Assembly (NCBI GenBank): GCA_003117195.1
Contig: BDSI01000044.1
Span: 875,039 to 939,038, forward strand
Reading direction: 5' to 3'
Origin: Eudorina sp. 2006-703-Eu-15
Lineage: Eukaryota; Chlorophyta; Chlorophyceae; Chlamydomonadales; Volvocaceae
Length of the DNA stretch: 64,000 nt
Shown: in pieces, positions 34,958 to 48,100 of the stretch
Numbering within the stretch: the first letter of the stretch is position 1
Layout: every line of letters starts with the position of its first letter
Program-made: the position numbers and the translations under genes
The notes under the pieces: model-generated
Seen by the model: only the letters and a program-made list of their open reading frames with translations
Databases searched by the model: none
What the model was told of the DNA's origin: nothing

Positions 34958-36591
34958 GCCTGCTTCTTGCCCTGATCAGCGCCTTAGTTATTTACAATTA
35001 TCCTAGCCAGTACCTAACAGGTGTAACATGGCTCCCGCAAATATGCTGATAAGAACAGCCGGACCTCGAAGGATTGTGTGCTGGCCCAAAGCTGACAAAA
35101 CACAGGTTTGCAGCTCTATGATTAACAGCGAGCGAGGACTTGTTTATTGTATCCTACGGAGCTAAAAATTCTAACCAAAATTTCTCTGCTGGTTCTTAAG
35201 TGAGGCTTCGCAAGTGTTGCATGGACGGGTAGACAAATGAAGATCTGGGAAAGATATGTAACCTAGTTGACTTCAAATGAGCGACTTTTGGGTTCAGTGT
35301 CTAAGGTGGCGTTGCCGTACGGATGCCATACCTGAGTTCGTCAATGTTTGTTTTTACTTCTAGCCCAACCTGGCTCTAAGTTCAAATCTGCGTCTTATCT
35401 ATTGCACAAATCCCAACCGTCCTGCCCTGCGCCCTGGTGCCTGCCATCTATCCACATTCCTTCGCCCTGTAGTTCGCCAAGAAGCAGTCTTCTACTGTAA
35501 CACACCAAGTTGGGTTGCACCGATGTGCGCGGTTTCGTAATTTCCGGAGGGCCGGAACGTAAGCAAGCCGTTTCGGGTACAAAAGTGTGTCACCACCCTG
35601 CATTTCAGGAGATAATCAGTATTGTTTGCCTTCGTACACAGCACGTACCGGCCAACTGGCCCTCAGTCTTCTGCCTCACGGCCCCTCTTTCTCCAGAGGG
35701 GTCCCCACACCCACACGCATGCCAGCCCTCCTGGGCATCAGTTCAATCAACCCTCATCACCACCACCAGCTCCAGCTCCAGCTCACGGTCGCCGACCGGA
35801 CCGGACCAGTTCCGGCCGCCCTGCCGCCCTGCGTCCAGGGCCTCATCCGCAGTCTACCGCAACACCGTCCTCCTTCCGAATGTGCGCCCCCGCCATCGCG
35901 TTACACGGTCAGCGCTTGCGGGGCGCCCACCCCGGACACCGGCCCACATGCCCCGGGCCTCACGGCGAGTCTTCGCATCCCACCTGGCCACCCACCACTT
36001 ATGCGGCCGGGCTTCACGACCAAGGGACGTTCCACATGTAGTGCCTAGTGCCTGACTGTACCTGATTGTTACCCCCCTCTCGCCGTCTCATGCCCCTGGC
36101 AGGAGGGGGCAGCCACCTCTCTCCGCCCCTCCGTGGGCCCCCACCCCCAATCCGACTGCGGAGACCGTTATTCTCCCACCAGGTGCAACCCACCACCCCC
36201 CCTCGGCGAGGAGCTCACCGCATCCTGCAGCACCCGCCTGGCAGCAACAGACCTGACCAGTGCAAGCAGCGCCCTCCTCGCACCCAACCCAACGGTCCCC
36301 AGCCCACCCCAGCTTACCAGGTCACCCCCCCCAGTGCACCCTACCCACCCGCCTAACGGGTGCCCCCCAGGAGTCACCCGGGTTCGTTCCTCGGGTTTAT
36401 TTATTTTTCTCAATTTAACCCCCAGGAGTCACCCGGACCCTACCCCGGAAGCAACCACGCCATTAACCCCCACTTCGACACCACCACCACTACCACCGCC
36501 ACTCCGGGCTGGGTTTGGAAACTTCATATTCAACCCCTAGCCCACCACCACCACCGCCAGACTGATAAACTCCCGCCCAACCTCCCGCGCA
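34958..36591. other. Intergenic: EF-hand promoter side and DDX47 3' side
   Basis: I see no gene. The left third is AT-richer and should carry the EF-hand gene promoter. The right part is C-rich 3' sequence of DDX47 and includes dispersed repeat B (36360-36436). A minus-strand TGTAA at 35901-35905 is a possible DDX47 poly(A) signal, about 690 bp past the stop. Confidence 0.5.
36360..36436 (-). repeat. Dispersed repeat family B, copy 2, flanked by direct repeats
   Basis: Minus-strand copy: TTAAATTGAG, AAATAAATAAACCCGAGG, AACGAACCC. An 18 bp direct repeat containing CCCAGGAGTCACCCGG flanks it at about 36364-36381 and 36418-36435, the arrangement expected of a target-site duplication. Confidence 0.6.
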
Positions 36592-39500
36592 TCAGTACTT
36601 CTTCCCAGCCACCCTGGGCCGCTTGCCACCGCCGCCGCCGCCGCGGCCGCCACCGCGGCCGCCCCCGCCTCGCCCCCCGCCCCCCCGGCCGCCGCCCGGC
36701 CCCGCCGGCCCGCCCTCGTCGTCCCCGTCCTCGCCCTTCCGCTTGCCCTTCTTGCCCGCGTCCGCCTCCTTCATCTGCATGGTGGCCAGCCGCTGCGCGT
36801 CACTGACCCGCTCAAGCAGCAGCAGCACCTCCTCACGTTCCGCGGCGAACTGCTCCATCTTCACACCTGGGGGCAGCAACAGGCAGTTGGGTGGGGCGGA
36901 ATGGGGCACGAGGTGGGGTGGGGTCACCCACCGGTCACGAACACGTCACCCGACTCCATGTGGCGCCCAGACTAACAGCCATCCGGAAGGGGAAGGAACG
37001 GAAGGGACCGAAAGCCACGGTCCGACCCTAAACGCCAAAGCTGGAAGAAGGCCGGACAAGGGGGTGCGACTGGGGCGGCTGTCTTACTGGTGGGCCAGCA
37101 GGAGACACGATGGCGGCAACACGATGGAGGCGGGCGCCGGAGTGGCACGCTCACGTCCGGCCCCGGCCTGGGATGGGTGCGACCCCCTGTACCCGGGTCC
37201 TCAGGTCGTTCGCTATCGCAGCTGACCAACCCACCCAAGGGAGAGCCGCTGGGGACGAGGAGGGGGAGGGGGAAAAATTGAAAAAAGAAATAAACCCGAA
37301 AAAACGAGCCCGAGGGGGAGGCGGAGGGTGGCAGCCCGCCACCGGGGCGGCCGAGGCCCCCTCACATCAGTCAAGACAGCACCAACAGGGCCCCCCACAA
37401 CCCCCGGGTCCCATCCGGCCCGCGGTCTCCCGACCCCCGTATCTTACCGGTGAGGTGCTCTATCTTTTGGAACAGCTCCACGTCGTACTGCGTGGCGATG
37501 GTTACGGAGCGACCGGAGCGGCCGGCACGGGCTGTACGACCCACGCGGTGGATGTAGTCCTTGGAATTCTGTGGAAGAGGGGGTTTTGTGGAGGAAGGGG
37601 ATTGTGGAGGAAGGGGATTGTGGAGGAAGGGGATTGTGGAGGAAGGAGATTGTGGAGGAAGGGTTTTGTGGAGGAAGGGGATTGTGGAGGAAGGGGATTG
37701 TGGAGGAAGGGGATTGTGGAGGAAGGGGATTGTGGAGGAGGGCGATTGTGGAGGAAGGGGATTGCGGGAGAGGAGGGGGGCCGAGCAGGGGACCGTCCGG
37801 CGGGCAGGCGGGTGGGTTTGTGGGTGGGCGATTGGGTGGTGGTTCCTGGGCACTGTGCATCCAGGGTCTATGTAGTTCAGAGCTCTTGCTCGCACCCCGA
37901 GGCATGCACGTGCGGCACGCCCCTGGCTCCCCCCTGAGCCTCCATCCCTTGCGAGGCCCCCGCCCGCCCTTCCTTCCCTCCCCCCTCCCAACTTGGTGGG
38001 AGCCCCCCCCCTTGGTGGGAGCCCCCCCCCCCCGCCCGCCCTCACTTGCGGCACATCGTAGTTGATGACCACGTCCACCGAGGGGATGTCCAGACCGCGA
38101 GACGCCACGTCGGTGGCCACCAGCACGTTGCGCTCGCCGCTCTTGAACTTGTTGAGGGCGCCCAGGCGCTTGGGCTGGCTCATCTGGCCGTGGATGGGCA
38201 CCGCTCCGAAACCCAGGTTCCGGAGCATCAGCGCGATGCGGCGGGTGGACTCGCAGGTGCGCGTGAAGATCTGGTCCAGGGTGGGACGATGGAGGAGTCC
38301 GTCCAGGGAGGGCCGATGGAGGGACGAAAGGGGGGAGGGCGACACGCTTCGTGCCATCGCAGTGGAGAAGCGAGCAGGCAAGGGGGGAGGGAGCTGTGGG
38401 CCCATTCCGACGTCCCGCCCGCCACCACCACCGCCACCACCACCACCGCCACCGCCTCCCCACTCTCCTCCTCTACCTTTCCCCTGCCACCCTTGCACCA
38501 AGGCCGCAATGACTACTCCGCTGCCACACAATCCGCCGCCCCCGGGCCCCGCCCGCCCGTCCGCCCGCCCGCCAGCCCGGCAGTATCCGGCTATCCGCCC
38601 GCCCCTGTGCCCACCATGAAGGTGGAGCCGCTGAGCTCATTAATGACGTAGGTCAGGTAGCAGTCCTTGTACTTGGCGGGCACGAAGACGTACTGCTGCC
38701 GCAGCGTCTCCACGGTCGAGTACTTGGCCGCCACCTCCACCTTGACCGGCCGCACCAGGCAGGCCCGCTGCAGCTTCTGGACCTTGCTGGTCATGGTGGC
38801 GGAGAACAGCTGGGTGCGCCGCTCGCGGGGGATAACCTGGAGAGCGCCCCGTTCAGGGGGAGCGGGGGGAGCGGCACGGATAGGGGGGGTGTCTGAACTT
38901 AGGCCAATGGACCCGTTTGGAGGGGAGTGTAATGTGTAAGAGATTCGAGCCCGGGGGAGTGTGTGCGTGTGCTAGAAGACTGAACCGCGAGGCTGGAAGC
39001 CAACGGTGAATCTGTGTGTGTGTGTTATCAAGGAGAAAAGCTGAGCCGCGAATGTGTGTGTGTGTGCTGGGTCGTGAGAAAAGGCGGCTGCGCGCGGGCG
39101 GAGGGGAGGAGGGCACGTGAGCAGCGGGCGAGCGGGCGCTGAGTTGAGGGCGGTGTGCGTGGCAGGGCGGCGGTGGGTGGTGGCGCTGGTGCTGGTGCTG
39201 GTGGTCAGGGGGTGGGACGGTGGGTGAGCTCCGCCCCTTGTCCCCACCTTGAGAGGATCCGGCCAATCTCACCTTGAGGATCTGATCTATCTCTTGTTCG
39301 AAATCCATGTCCAGCAGCTTATCCGCCTCATCCAGCACCAGGTGCTTCAGCTGCTTCAAGTTGAAGCCCTGCAGCGGGGTGGGGCGGGGGCGGGGGCCGA
39401 GCGGGGCGGGGCCGGAGCGGGGAGCCGGGTGGGGCGTTCGGAGCCGCCGGGAGCTTCGAAGGCATATGAGCATTTATAACAGAACTCTCACCTCAGCCCC

Positions 39501-41488
39501 GCCCTCGCCGCGCGTTTCTCACGACTCTCCGCCGCCCCCCCATGCCCCCAACACCTTTGTGGCCCACCTTGGTGTTCGAGAGGTGGTCCACCACGCGACC
39601 GGGAGTCCCCACCAGGATGTGGGGCCGCTTGGCCAGCGCTATGGCCTGGGCCATCATGTCGATCCCGCCCACCAGCACCGCGCACTTGACGCCGATGCCG
39701 CTGCCCAGCGCCTCAACCTGTGCGCCGGAGTGAGGAGGGATGCAGCGACGGGTTTGGGTGGGAAGGTATAAGGAGTTGAAAAGACCATGTTTGAACTGAG
39801 CTGACGTGAGGGAGGGAGGGTGGGTGGGGGCGCGCAGGCCGGCTCACGGACTGCTCGCGCCGGCGGTGGAGGAGCCGGGTACCCCGGGGTTCTGGGCGGG
39901 GCCGGTGCGGGTGGCAGGTTGGTGGCGGGGGTGGCGGCTCCGACCCCAGCCCGACCACAGCCACGTTGCATTCACCACGGGGGGCCGCCACCCCAAGGGC
40001 GCCACCCCAGGGGGCCATCACGGGGGGCCGCCCGGGGAGCGGAAGCAACCACAGCCGCGCGGGGCGGTGCGGGCACAACGGGGCCGACGCCACAGCTCCA
40101 GGTGCGGCCACCTCCCCCATCGATCCCCACCCCCTGCAGGTGAACCCGTGCAGGTGAACTCGTGCAGGGGGATGTGCAAAGTGTTGTGTACATGTCTGCT
40201 GGTTCCCATCAGTACTCGCCTTTCCCCGAGGTTTGGTCATTTGAACCGGGGAGGGCCCCACCTGCTCAGCAATCTGGATGGCCAGCTCGCGTGTGGGACT
40301 GAGGATGAGCGCAAAGTGCTCCTGGGGCCGGTCCATGAGGGCCTGCAGGATGGGCAGCGAGAAGGCGCCCGTCTTGCCGCTGCCGGTCTGGGCGAGACCG
40401 ATGACGTCCTCCCCTTGGGGGCGGGAGGGAGGGGAGGGAGGCGGAGGGAGGGGAGGCGGAGAGAGGGTGACGGGGCAGAGAGGGGGAAGGGGAATCAGGA
40501 TGAGAGGAACGGAGGGAGGGCGGTGGACCGGGGTGAAGGGGGGAGGGTGCGGCTGGGTGGGGTAGGACGGGGACCCAGGAAATGCGTGCGTGGGTGCCGT
40601 GCTGGGTGGGCTGGGGGCTCCGGACGTGCGGCTTCGGAGCGGAGGAGGTCTAGGCGCAGACGTCTACCGGCTGCAGCGCTACACATGGACCCCCCTCGGG
40701 ACCACCCCGGCTATTACACACCCCCCCCGCTGATGTACACCCGTTGCCACCGCGCCAGGGCAACGGGGCCATACCGCACCAGCGCACCACTGCCCAACAA
40801 CGTGCCTACACCGGATCGATGCCACCGCCTGTCCCCGCTCCCGGGATTCCGACACACGGGTGTGGCTATTGGTGGTGGGCCAAGGGCCCTGGGTGAGCGG
40901 CCCTCGGCTGGGGAGCCGGTGCCGCCGCCTCTTAACCCGCCGGGCACCGTGGGGGATGCGTGTCCGTCCGTCAGTCAGTCAGTCGGGCACTTTGGGATGT
41001 CGGCCCACGGCTGCGTGCCGGGTGTTAGTTAGGCAGGAAACTCAGCGTGCTGCCCGACCTCCCCACAAAGTCACAACCGTTCTAAATAACTTGGTGGGGG
41101 CTGCGGCGGCGGCTAAAGGGCGCGACGGTTCCGGAGCTGACGGGTGCTCCGGGTCCCCGAACGGGTGCCATCTGAGGGGCAGGGGTGCTCGGATGCCCCA
41201 CCAGAACACGCGGGTGGAGGAGCGCTGGGGGGAGCGTGCGACCCGGGCGGTGTGAGGACTCGTCCGCTGCTGTGGTTCGATGAGCGCAGAGTGCAACGGC
41301 GGCGACAAAACCCTGGCACCCGTCGCACCTTGCAGCAGGTGCGGTATGGCTTGTTCCTGGATGTTGCTTGGTGATTTCCAGCCGAGACCAGCCGCCGCCT
41401 CCGCAAGCTGTGTGCAGATGCCCAGCTTCTCGAAGGCGGCTATTGCTGCAGCTCTTTCGGCATCCGTAAGTTTATCGGGGCCCCCCAT
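36592..41488 (-). CDS. DDX47: DEAD-box RNA helicase, DDX47/Rrp3 type, 8 exons
   Basis: Nucleolar ATP-dependent helicase of 18S rRNA maturation by family. Exons: 41329-41488, 40262-40413, 39568-39717, 39273-39368, 38615-38836, 38046-38270, 37448-37568, 36592-36866; 466 residues, close to the usual 450-470, phases consistent, ATG 41486-41488. All helicase motifs are present: Q-motif region [15 protein letters not shown], motif I AQTGSGKT (61-68), Ia PTRELA, Ib TPGR, II DEAD (167-170), III SAT (198-200), [31 protein letters not shown]. The opening [13 protein letters not shown] and the [16 protein letters not shown] block after the core are what point to DDX47/Rrp3 rather than other DEAD proteins. 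The tail has an RGG/Gly-rich stretch and a basic end, typical RNA-binding additions. It starts 640 bp from the divergent OPR gene. Confidence 0.93.
37271..37312 (+). repeat. Dispersed repeat family B, copy 3
   Basis: AAAAATTGAAAAAAG, AAATAAACCCGAA, AAAACGAGCCCGAGG, in the last intron of DDX47. Confidence 0.6.
37579..37770 (+). repeat. 16 bp minisatellite in a DDX47 intron
   Basis: About 12 copies of GGATTGTGGAGGAAGG with few changes. The array nearly abuts the acceptor of the exon at 37448-37568, so it supplies much of that polypyrimidine tract on the minus strand. Confidence 0.9.
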
Positions 41489-42128
41489 GGTGTTGCACTT
41501 ATATTTCTATTGTCTTTGGAATAAGCTCTTGGTTTTGTTGTTCAACCGCCTCGCGACTTTTCCAGTTCTCGAGTTAACGGATACTGATGTGAACCAGCTC
41601 TGGAATTTTGAGCTTGCGTTGTTACATAGCAGCGAAACGCAGACTCACGATTTTAAGACCCAGTTGGCGGCATTCAATGCAAGAGTGCAATTGTCATGCC
41701 TTCCGTTTTCCGTTGCCGACGCCACACTGTACAGCGTAATTTTCAAGTATCTATGGCCATAGTATCTTGAGAATGCTTTCATGTAATGACAATGCGCCCT
41801 TGTTAGCGTTGACTGGAAGCCTCTTTGAGGTCGCGTTCGAGACTACGACGGCGCAGTTGCACAAATTGTGACGGCAATACATACAATTGTATCGTGGAGT
41901 TAATATTACTCTTATGCAAATACTCAGTTGAACAAAAAGGGATACACCTGACGCATGCGTGTGTGGTTGGAGTTCAACCCCGAAAGGAAGAGGACCCGTG
42001 CCCGGGACCCGTGCCCCCTGCCCACCTCGTCTTCCATTCGGCATCTCTTGAGGCCGCGACTTGCTGCACCATGTCTTTGAAACGTTGACCGGCCAGCCGC
42101 CCGGGCTCCGAACCTGCTCTGCCGAGCA
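41489..42128. promoter_or_regulatory. Divergent promoter region of DDX47 and the OPR gene
   Basis: The two start codons face away from each other across 640 bp of lower GC sequence with no coding exon. A five-codon upstream frame (ATG 42071, stop ending 42088) lies 40 bp before the OPR start and could damp its translation if it is in the mRNA. No TATA box was identified. Confidence 0.6.
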
Positions 42129-45100
42129 ATGCGCTGCCGGCCGGTCCCGACAGCGGGCTCCGTAGCGGCCGCTGTCAGGCTCGATGGCCCGGTGGGGCCT
42201 CCACAACTTCCATTTCGCGCAGTGGCCCCACTCGTAGCACCCGCGGCAGCCGCAAGCCCGCCGCACCCACGGTGCTGTGTTGACGGAAGCAGCCTTCGCA
42301 GATGCGGCCGGCCACGCGGCCGGATCCCAGGCATGACTGCGGCCCTGGCTGTGCGCACGGCGGCGGCAGACGCGGCACAGCCTGATTCCGGCCCGGGTAC
42401 CGAGGCGGCGGCGGCCCCTGCACCGGCAAGCCTGCACAGCCGGTGGCGGCGACCCCGGGAACCGCCGCCGCCGCCGCCGCCACCAGTGGATCAGCTTCAG
42501 CTGGATATATTGACTGAAAGCGGACGTAGAGGCGGAGGCGGTGACGGCGCGCAAGGCGACACCCGCCAGCTCCCCGGGGGCGATGACGATGCGACGGAGG
42601 CGGAGCTGGAACGGCTCCGGAGCCACCACGGCGCCTCCAGCAGCGGCCGCCCCTGGAGCGCGGACCAGCAGCCGGCCCAGCGGGGTGCGGCAGCTCGGAC
42701 CGGAGGCCGTGACAGCAGCAATATCAGCGGCAGTAGTCGACGTAGTAGGCGCAATAGCAATAGCAGCAGCAGCGGCAGTAGCCGAACACGAGCAGGCGCG
42801 GGCCGCAGTGCGGGTGGCACCTACGGGCCACCCACTGCCCCAGGTGGCCAAAATGACGGTGCCCTCGATGCAGCGCACTCGGGTGCCTCTGCTGGCGCTG
42901 ATTCTGTCGGCGCGGCTGCCGCGGCGGCGCCGCGGGAGCCGGCGCGGGGCGCCGCTGCGGCAGCGCCTCCTGACCGACTGCTGCGGCCGCTGCTGCCGCC
43001 GGGGGACCCCCCCTCGGATGGACCCCACCAGGGGGTGCAGCAGCAGCCGATCTCGCGCCCGCAGCAGCCGCCTCTAGCAGCTGATGCGGATCTGCAGTTG
43101 CAGACGGGGACACCCCTGGAGTCCGAGACTGAGACCGAGTCCGAGTCAGGACGGCAACAGCGACAGCCCCTGGTGCATCTGCAGCCCAAACCGCAGCAAC
43201 GTAAACCTCAGCACCAGGAGCACCAGGAGGGCGATGCCGTCCCGCCCGGAGACCGACGGGCTGGCGGACCCGCACAGCCACAGCCGCAGTCGCAGCGCCG
43301 GCCCGGTCGGCAGATGCGGCCGGCGGCAGACGGGGCACGGCAGCCCGGGGGTGAGGCCGCACCGGCGCAGCCGCCGTACACCGTGGGCTCGCGCTCCCTG
43401 GACTGGGAGCTGGCGCAGGTGAGGCAGGCGGAGCAGCACTACGCGCTGCTGGAGCAGCTGATGTCTCGACCGCTGGGGGCGGCACCCGAGCCGCCTCCGC
43501 TGCGGGGGCCGGGTGGGGACCCGGAGAGGGGCCCGGAGGGCGGGTTGCCGGCAGGGGGCGCCGGGGAGGCGGCAGCAGGAGGGGGTGCGTCAGCCGCGGC
43601 ACCCGCGGTGAAACGCGCGGCGGGGAGAGACCAGGAGGGGTCAGCGTCTCCGAAACCAGATGCGGTGGCGGCGGCGACGGCGGTAGCGGCAGCGGCGGCG
43701 GCGGCGGCGGGCGCAACCGCGGTGGTTGGGCGCATTCAGGGGAGCAGCACTAAGGGGTCACGTAGAAAAAAGGACAGGCGAAGCACGGCGGCCGCGGCGG
43801 CGGCGGCGGCGGCGGCTGCTAACACGACTGACGCTGCATTGACCCACGGGACGGGGGGCGCCGGCCGCGTGGATCCGCGGGTGACGGCAGCGGAGGAAGC
43901 GGCGAAGGCCCGTCCATCGCCGGCGACGGGCGGGCGCGAAAAGCGGAGGAGCCCGGATCCAGGGCGTGGCGCTCCCGCAGATCTGGATCCGGATCGGGGG
44001 CCGGGCCGGCGGGGCCTGCCGCGGCAGGTCCACCTTCGTGTCGTACATGACGAGCGCTACGGAGCGGCGCCGGAGGTGGGTTACCTTGTCACCCCCCCCC
44101 CGTAGCAACGCCGCGTCACTCGCGCTCCGGTTTGCTGAGCCTGCACATCACTCTCCCAATGTTGGCCGCGGGCTGAGCGGCCTGCATCTCCCGCCACATC
44201 ACACCATCCTACCTCGGCTGTCGCCGTTGGCTGTCACCGATGACCCGCGGGGTCCGCTGTAACATCCTTAATGTAATAATCCTACCTGGCCCCCTCAACG
44301 CTCCCCTTGCACTCCGAAATCTCCGACCCAGCACCCGGGTACCTGGCACAGATTCCGCTAAAGTACAGTCTCTACCTACCTACCTAACTAACTAACTACC
44401 TAACTACCTAACTACCTCTACCTACCTACCTACCTACCCCTACCACCCCCCACATCCCCGATTTGTTCGGGCGCGCCTTCTGGTATCCCCACGCACCCTT
44501 CCACCCTTGGCGCCCCGCCCCTCCGCCCCGCCCGTCCGCCCCGCCCCGCTCCTCCGCCCCTCCGCCCCGCCCCGCTCCTCCGCCCCGCCCGCTCCTCCGC
44601 CCCGCCCCGCTCCTCCGCCCCGCCCCGCTCCTCCGCCCCGCCCCGCTCCTCCGCCCCGCCCCTCCGCCCCGCCGCAGGGCCTTACGGATGCGCGCGCGGT
44701 GGAGCTGACGGTTAACATCCGAATGGCGGCCACCCTAGAGCAGCTGCGGGACATCCTGGACTGCCACGGGGACGTCTTCAACGCCATCAACATCACGGCC
44801 TTCGCGGCGCGGCTGGCGCAGCTGGCGGCGCCGTGGGGGCGCGGCGACGGCGCTGCGGGGGGGTTGGCGGACCCGGGGGAGGAGGCGGAGGCGGAGGAGG
44901 ACGGCCTGGACCCGGACCCGGGACTCGCCCGCGCGGGGGCGGGCGCGGGGCCGAGGGTTGCACGGACCACAGAGGCGGATGAGGAGGAGGAAGACATGGA
45001 GGTGTTCGGGCTCGGGGCTGAATGGCAGGAGGAGGAGGACGTCCTGCAGCAGAAGCAGAAGCAGCTTAAGCAGCTGCTTGGGGAGGAGGAGGCGGCGGCG

Positions 45101-48100
45101 GCGGCGGAGGAGGGCAGGGGGTCACCGGGGCAAGGCGGCCCTCGGGCGGCCCTCACCGCCGCGCAGCTGGCGGAGCGCCTGGGCGACCTGATCGAGCGCC
45201 GCATCCTGGACATGGATCCCGAGGGTGTCGTAACACTGCTGTACGCGTACGGCAGGCTGTCGTACCGCCACGAGGTGCTGCCCGACCTGGTCTACATCGC
45301 GGGCCAGAACATGGAGCTGTACCACAGCCAGGCGGTGGCCAACCTGGTGTGGGCCCTGGCGGGGCTGATGCCGCACTCGGCGGGCTGGGCGGGTCGCGGG
45401 TGGTGGGAGGGGCTGTTCCTGTGCACCCAGGACCGGCTGGCGGACTACCCCACGCAGGCGCTGGCCAACATCGTGTGGGGACTCGGTGAGTGAGCCGAGT
45501 GTGAAGTCCGACCGACCCACGGGTCCAACCGACCCACGGGTCTTGGGTCGCTGGTGTCTTATAGGGGCCAGAGGGCTGGGTTGGGTCGAGTTGGGTGAGG
45601 GAGAGGGAGAGGGTGAGGGCGACAGCGGGTCAGAAGGCGGAGGACGGCTCTTCCGTTGAGCACCTAGCTCTGTGTGTGGAAGCTGCCCGTGAACTCGCCA
45701 CGCGTGTTCGTTCGCAGGCAAGGCGGGTGTGCGTAACACCGTGGGCGATGGGCGCGGCAGGGGCCTTGACGCGGTTGCGGTGTGGGCCGCTGTGTCCTGT
45801 GGGGGTGTGGAGGCTGGACACGCGGCCGGGCCTCCGGCCGGACCCGACTCAGTCGTCACAGTCGCGTCATACCCCTCCAGCTCCTGTGTGTGTGTGTGTG
45901 TGTGTGTGTGTGCGGCCCCCGGCGGGGCCCCGCGCTTCAGCCGGGAGCCTGCGGTAGAGCCGCTGCGTGTCCGGCGTCCCTCCCCCCATGGCCCACCCAG
46001 GCCCCCGTCTCCCGCCTCCCCCTCTCCTCAATTCCCTGTACCCCCTCCCCCACCCCATTCTCCCTCCCCTCCTCCGCCTCTCTCCACCCCCTCCCCTTCC
46101 GCTCGAGCCCATCAGGTCGGCTGCGGCAGCGGCCCCCCCCGGCCTGGCAGCGCGCGCTGTGCTCCGCCACGCTGCGGCGGCTGCACCTCTTCAGCAGCCA
46201 GGGCCTGGCGACCTGGGTGCAGGGGGCGGCCAAGCTGGGGATGAGGCCGCCGGAGGAGCTGCTGGAGGAGCTGCGCAGGTGGGCGGGCTGGTGGGTCGGC
46301 GCGGGGTGGATCGCCGCGGGAAGGACATCTCACTGTCCTGCGAGCTCGCACTGCTGGCTCTGTTGGCCGGCGTCCCCCTGTTGTCTCTCCGTTGTCTCTC
46401 TGTTGTCTCTCCTCGCGTCGGGAGCTGACGGCGGTGGGGGGCTTTGAGGTGCGCCCTCGCTGGTGGGCAGAGGGTGTGTGCCGTACAATTGGCTCCGTGC
46501 GCATGTCGGTTGCCGTACGCAGGTACGGCGCCTCGCGCCTGCACGTGTTCAGCGCTCAAGGCCTGGTGCTGTACTTGTGGGGCATGGCCAAGCTGTGCAA
46601 GGCCTCGTCGTCGTCGGCGGCGTCATCAGCGGCGTTGGCGGCGGGGGCGTCGACGCCGTCCGCGTCGTTGGCGGCGGCATCGCCGGTGACGTCGGCGGCG
46701 GCGGCGGCGGGCCGGTCACAGTTCCAGGTGCGGGGGTGCAGAGGGGTTGCGGCGTTGCGGGGGGGGGAGGAGGTTAGGGAAAAACAGCCCAGACAGGTGC
46801 GGGGGTGCCAGCAGGTGGCCGCACGCGATGGGTTGGTCCGTTGGCGGATGGCTGCCCAGCGAGCCGGGGCAGATCGAAAGGAAGGGGGAGACAGGCCTGC
46901 TGACCCCCACATTCCGACCCGGCCGAAGCGCCCCCTCCTCTAGAGGGCCCCGGGCGGCGTCGCACCCCCAGCAATGCGCCATTGCGTAGCGTACAGCCCA
47001 AACCCAAACCCTGTCGGTCGACACGCCTTCGCCGAGGGCCTGCCGGCCCCGCTGCCACCAACCCCGGCCGCCCCTTTCCCCGCCGCCCCTCGCCCCCCCT
47101 CAGGCCCCCGGCCCCACTGCCGCCTGGCTCCGCAGGGCGGTCCTCCCCGAGCTGGCCCGGCGACTGCCCTCCCTGGACCTCCGCCAGCTGGCCACCGCCC
47201 TGTACGCCCTGGCGGAGCTGCGCCATCGGCCGCCGTACCGCGGCTGGATGCCGACATACTGGGGGGCCCTGATGCGCCACCTGCAGGGACCGCCCGTCGG
47301 GCAGCTGCGGCACCAGCAGCACCAGCAGCAGCACCAGCAGCAGGGCGGGATGTCCGGTTCCTCGGCGGATGCGCCGCCCGACGGGGCTGGAGGACCTCGC
47401 GGCCGGGGTGCCGCCGTCAGAGGAGCGGACAGGGACCCGATGGTGGGTCGCCGAGTGGCAGGGGGGGGAGGAGAGGGGGGGAGGGGAGGGGGGAGAGGGG
47501 GGAGGAGAGGGGGGAGGAGAGGGGGGCATACACACATACATACATACGGCTCGGTTTCTATTTACACACACATACATCGGGTCTCTGTCCTCTCTCTCCA
47601 CACATACACACTCACGTATCGCGGAACAGCTTTCGTTTACACACATCGACTGTCGAGCTGAGAGGTCTCCTCTGAACTCGTGGCTCGGCTTCAGTTCTCA
47701 CTCTCCTACGTCCACTGGATCCGCGCAGGCGCTGTCCAACATACTGCACGCGGCGGCGGAGCTGCGGTTGGAGCTGCCCCCCCAGGTGGCGACGGCGCTG
47801 ATGGCGGCGGCGGAGGAGGCGCTGCCCCGCTACTCGCCCCAGGTGGGGGACCTCCACCGGGGTGGGCCCCAGGGGGTGGGCACAGTGGCTGACCGGTAGA
47901 AAGGGCTCAAGGGGGGTTCCGGGGCCACACCGCGGTAGGGCCGCGGCCCCAAATGGAGCCCTGAGACACACGATTTGCCTGAGAGCTGACAGCCTAGTCG
48001 AGGGCGGCGGCGTGCCGTGTGGTGTGCGGCTGCAGCAGAGCGGGCGCGGGATGCGGCGGCGGGATCGTGACGGGAAGGTGGACGTTGACGGCATCCGTGG

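Noticed and set aside
36623..37225. Plus-strand Pro-rich frame
   Set aside because: Antisense to the RGG tail of DDX47.
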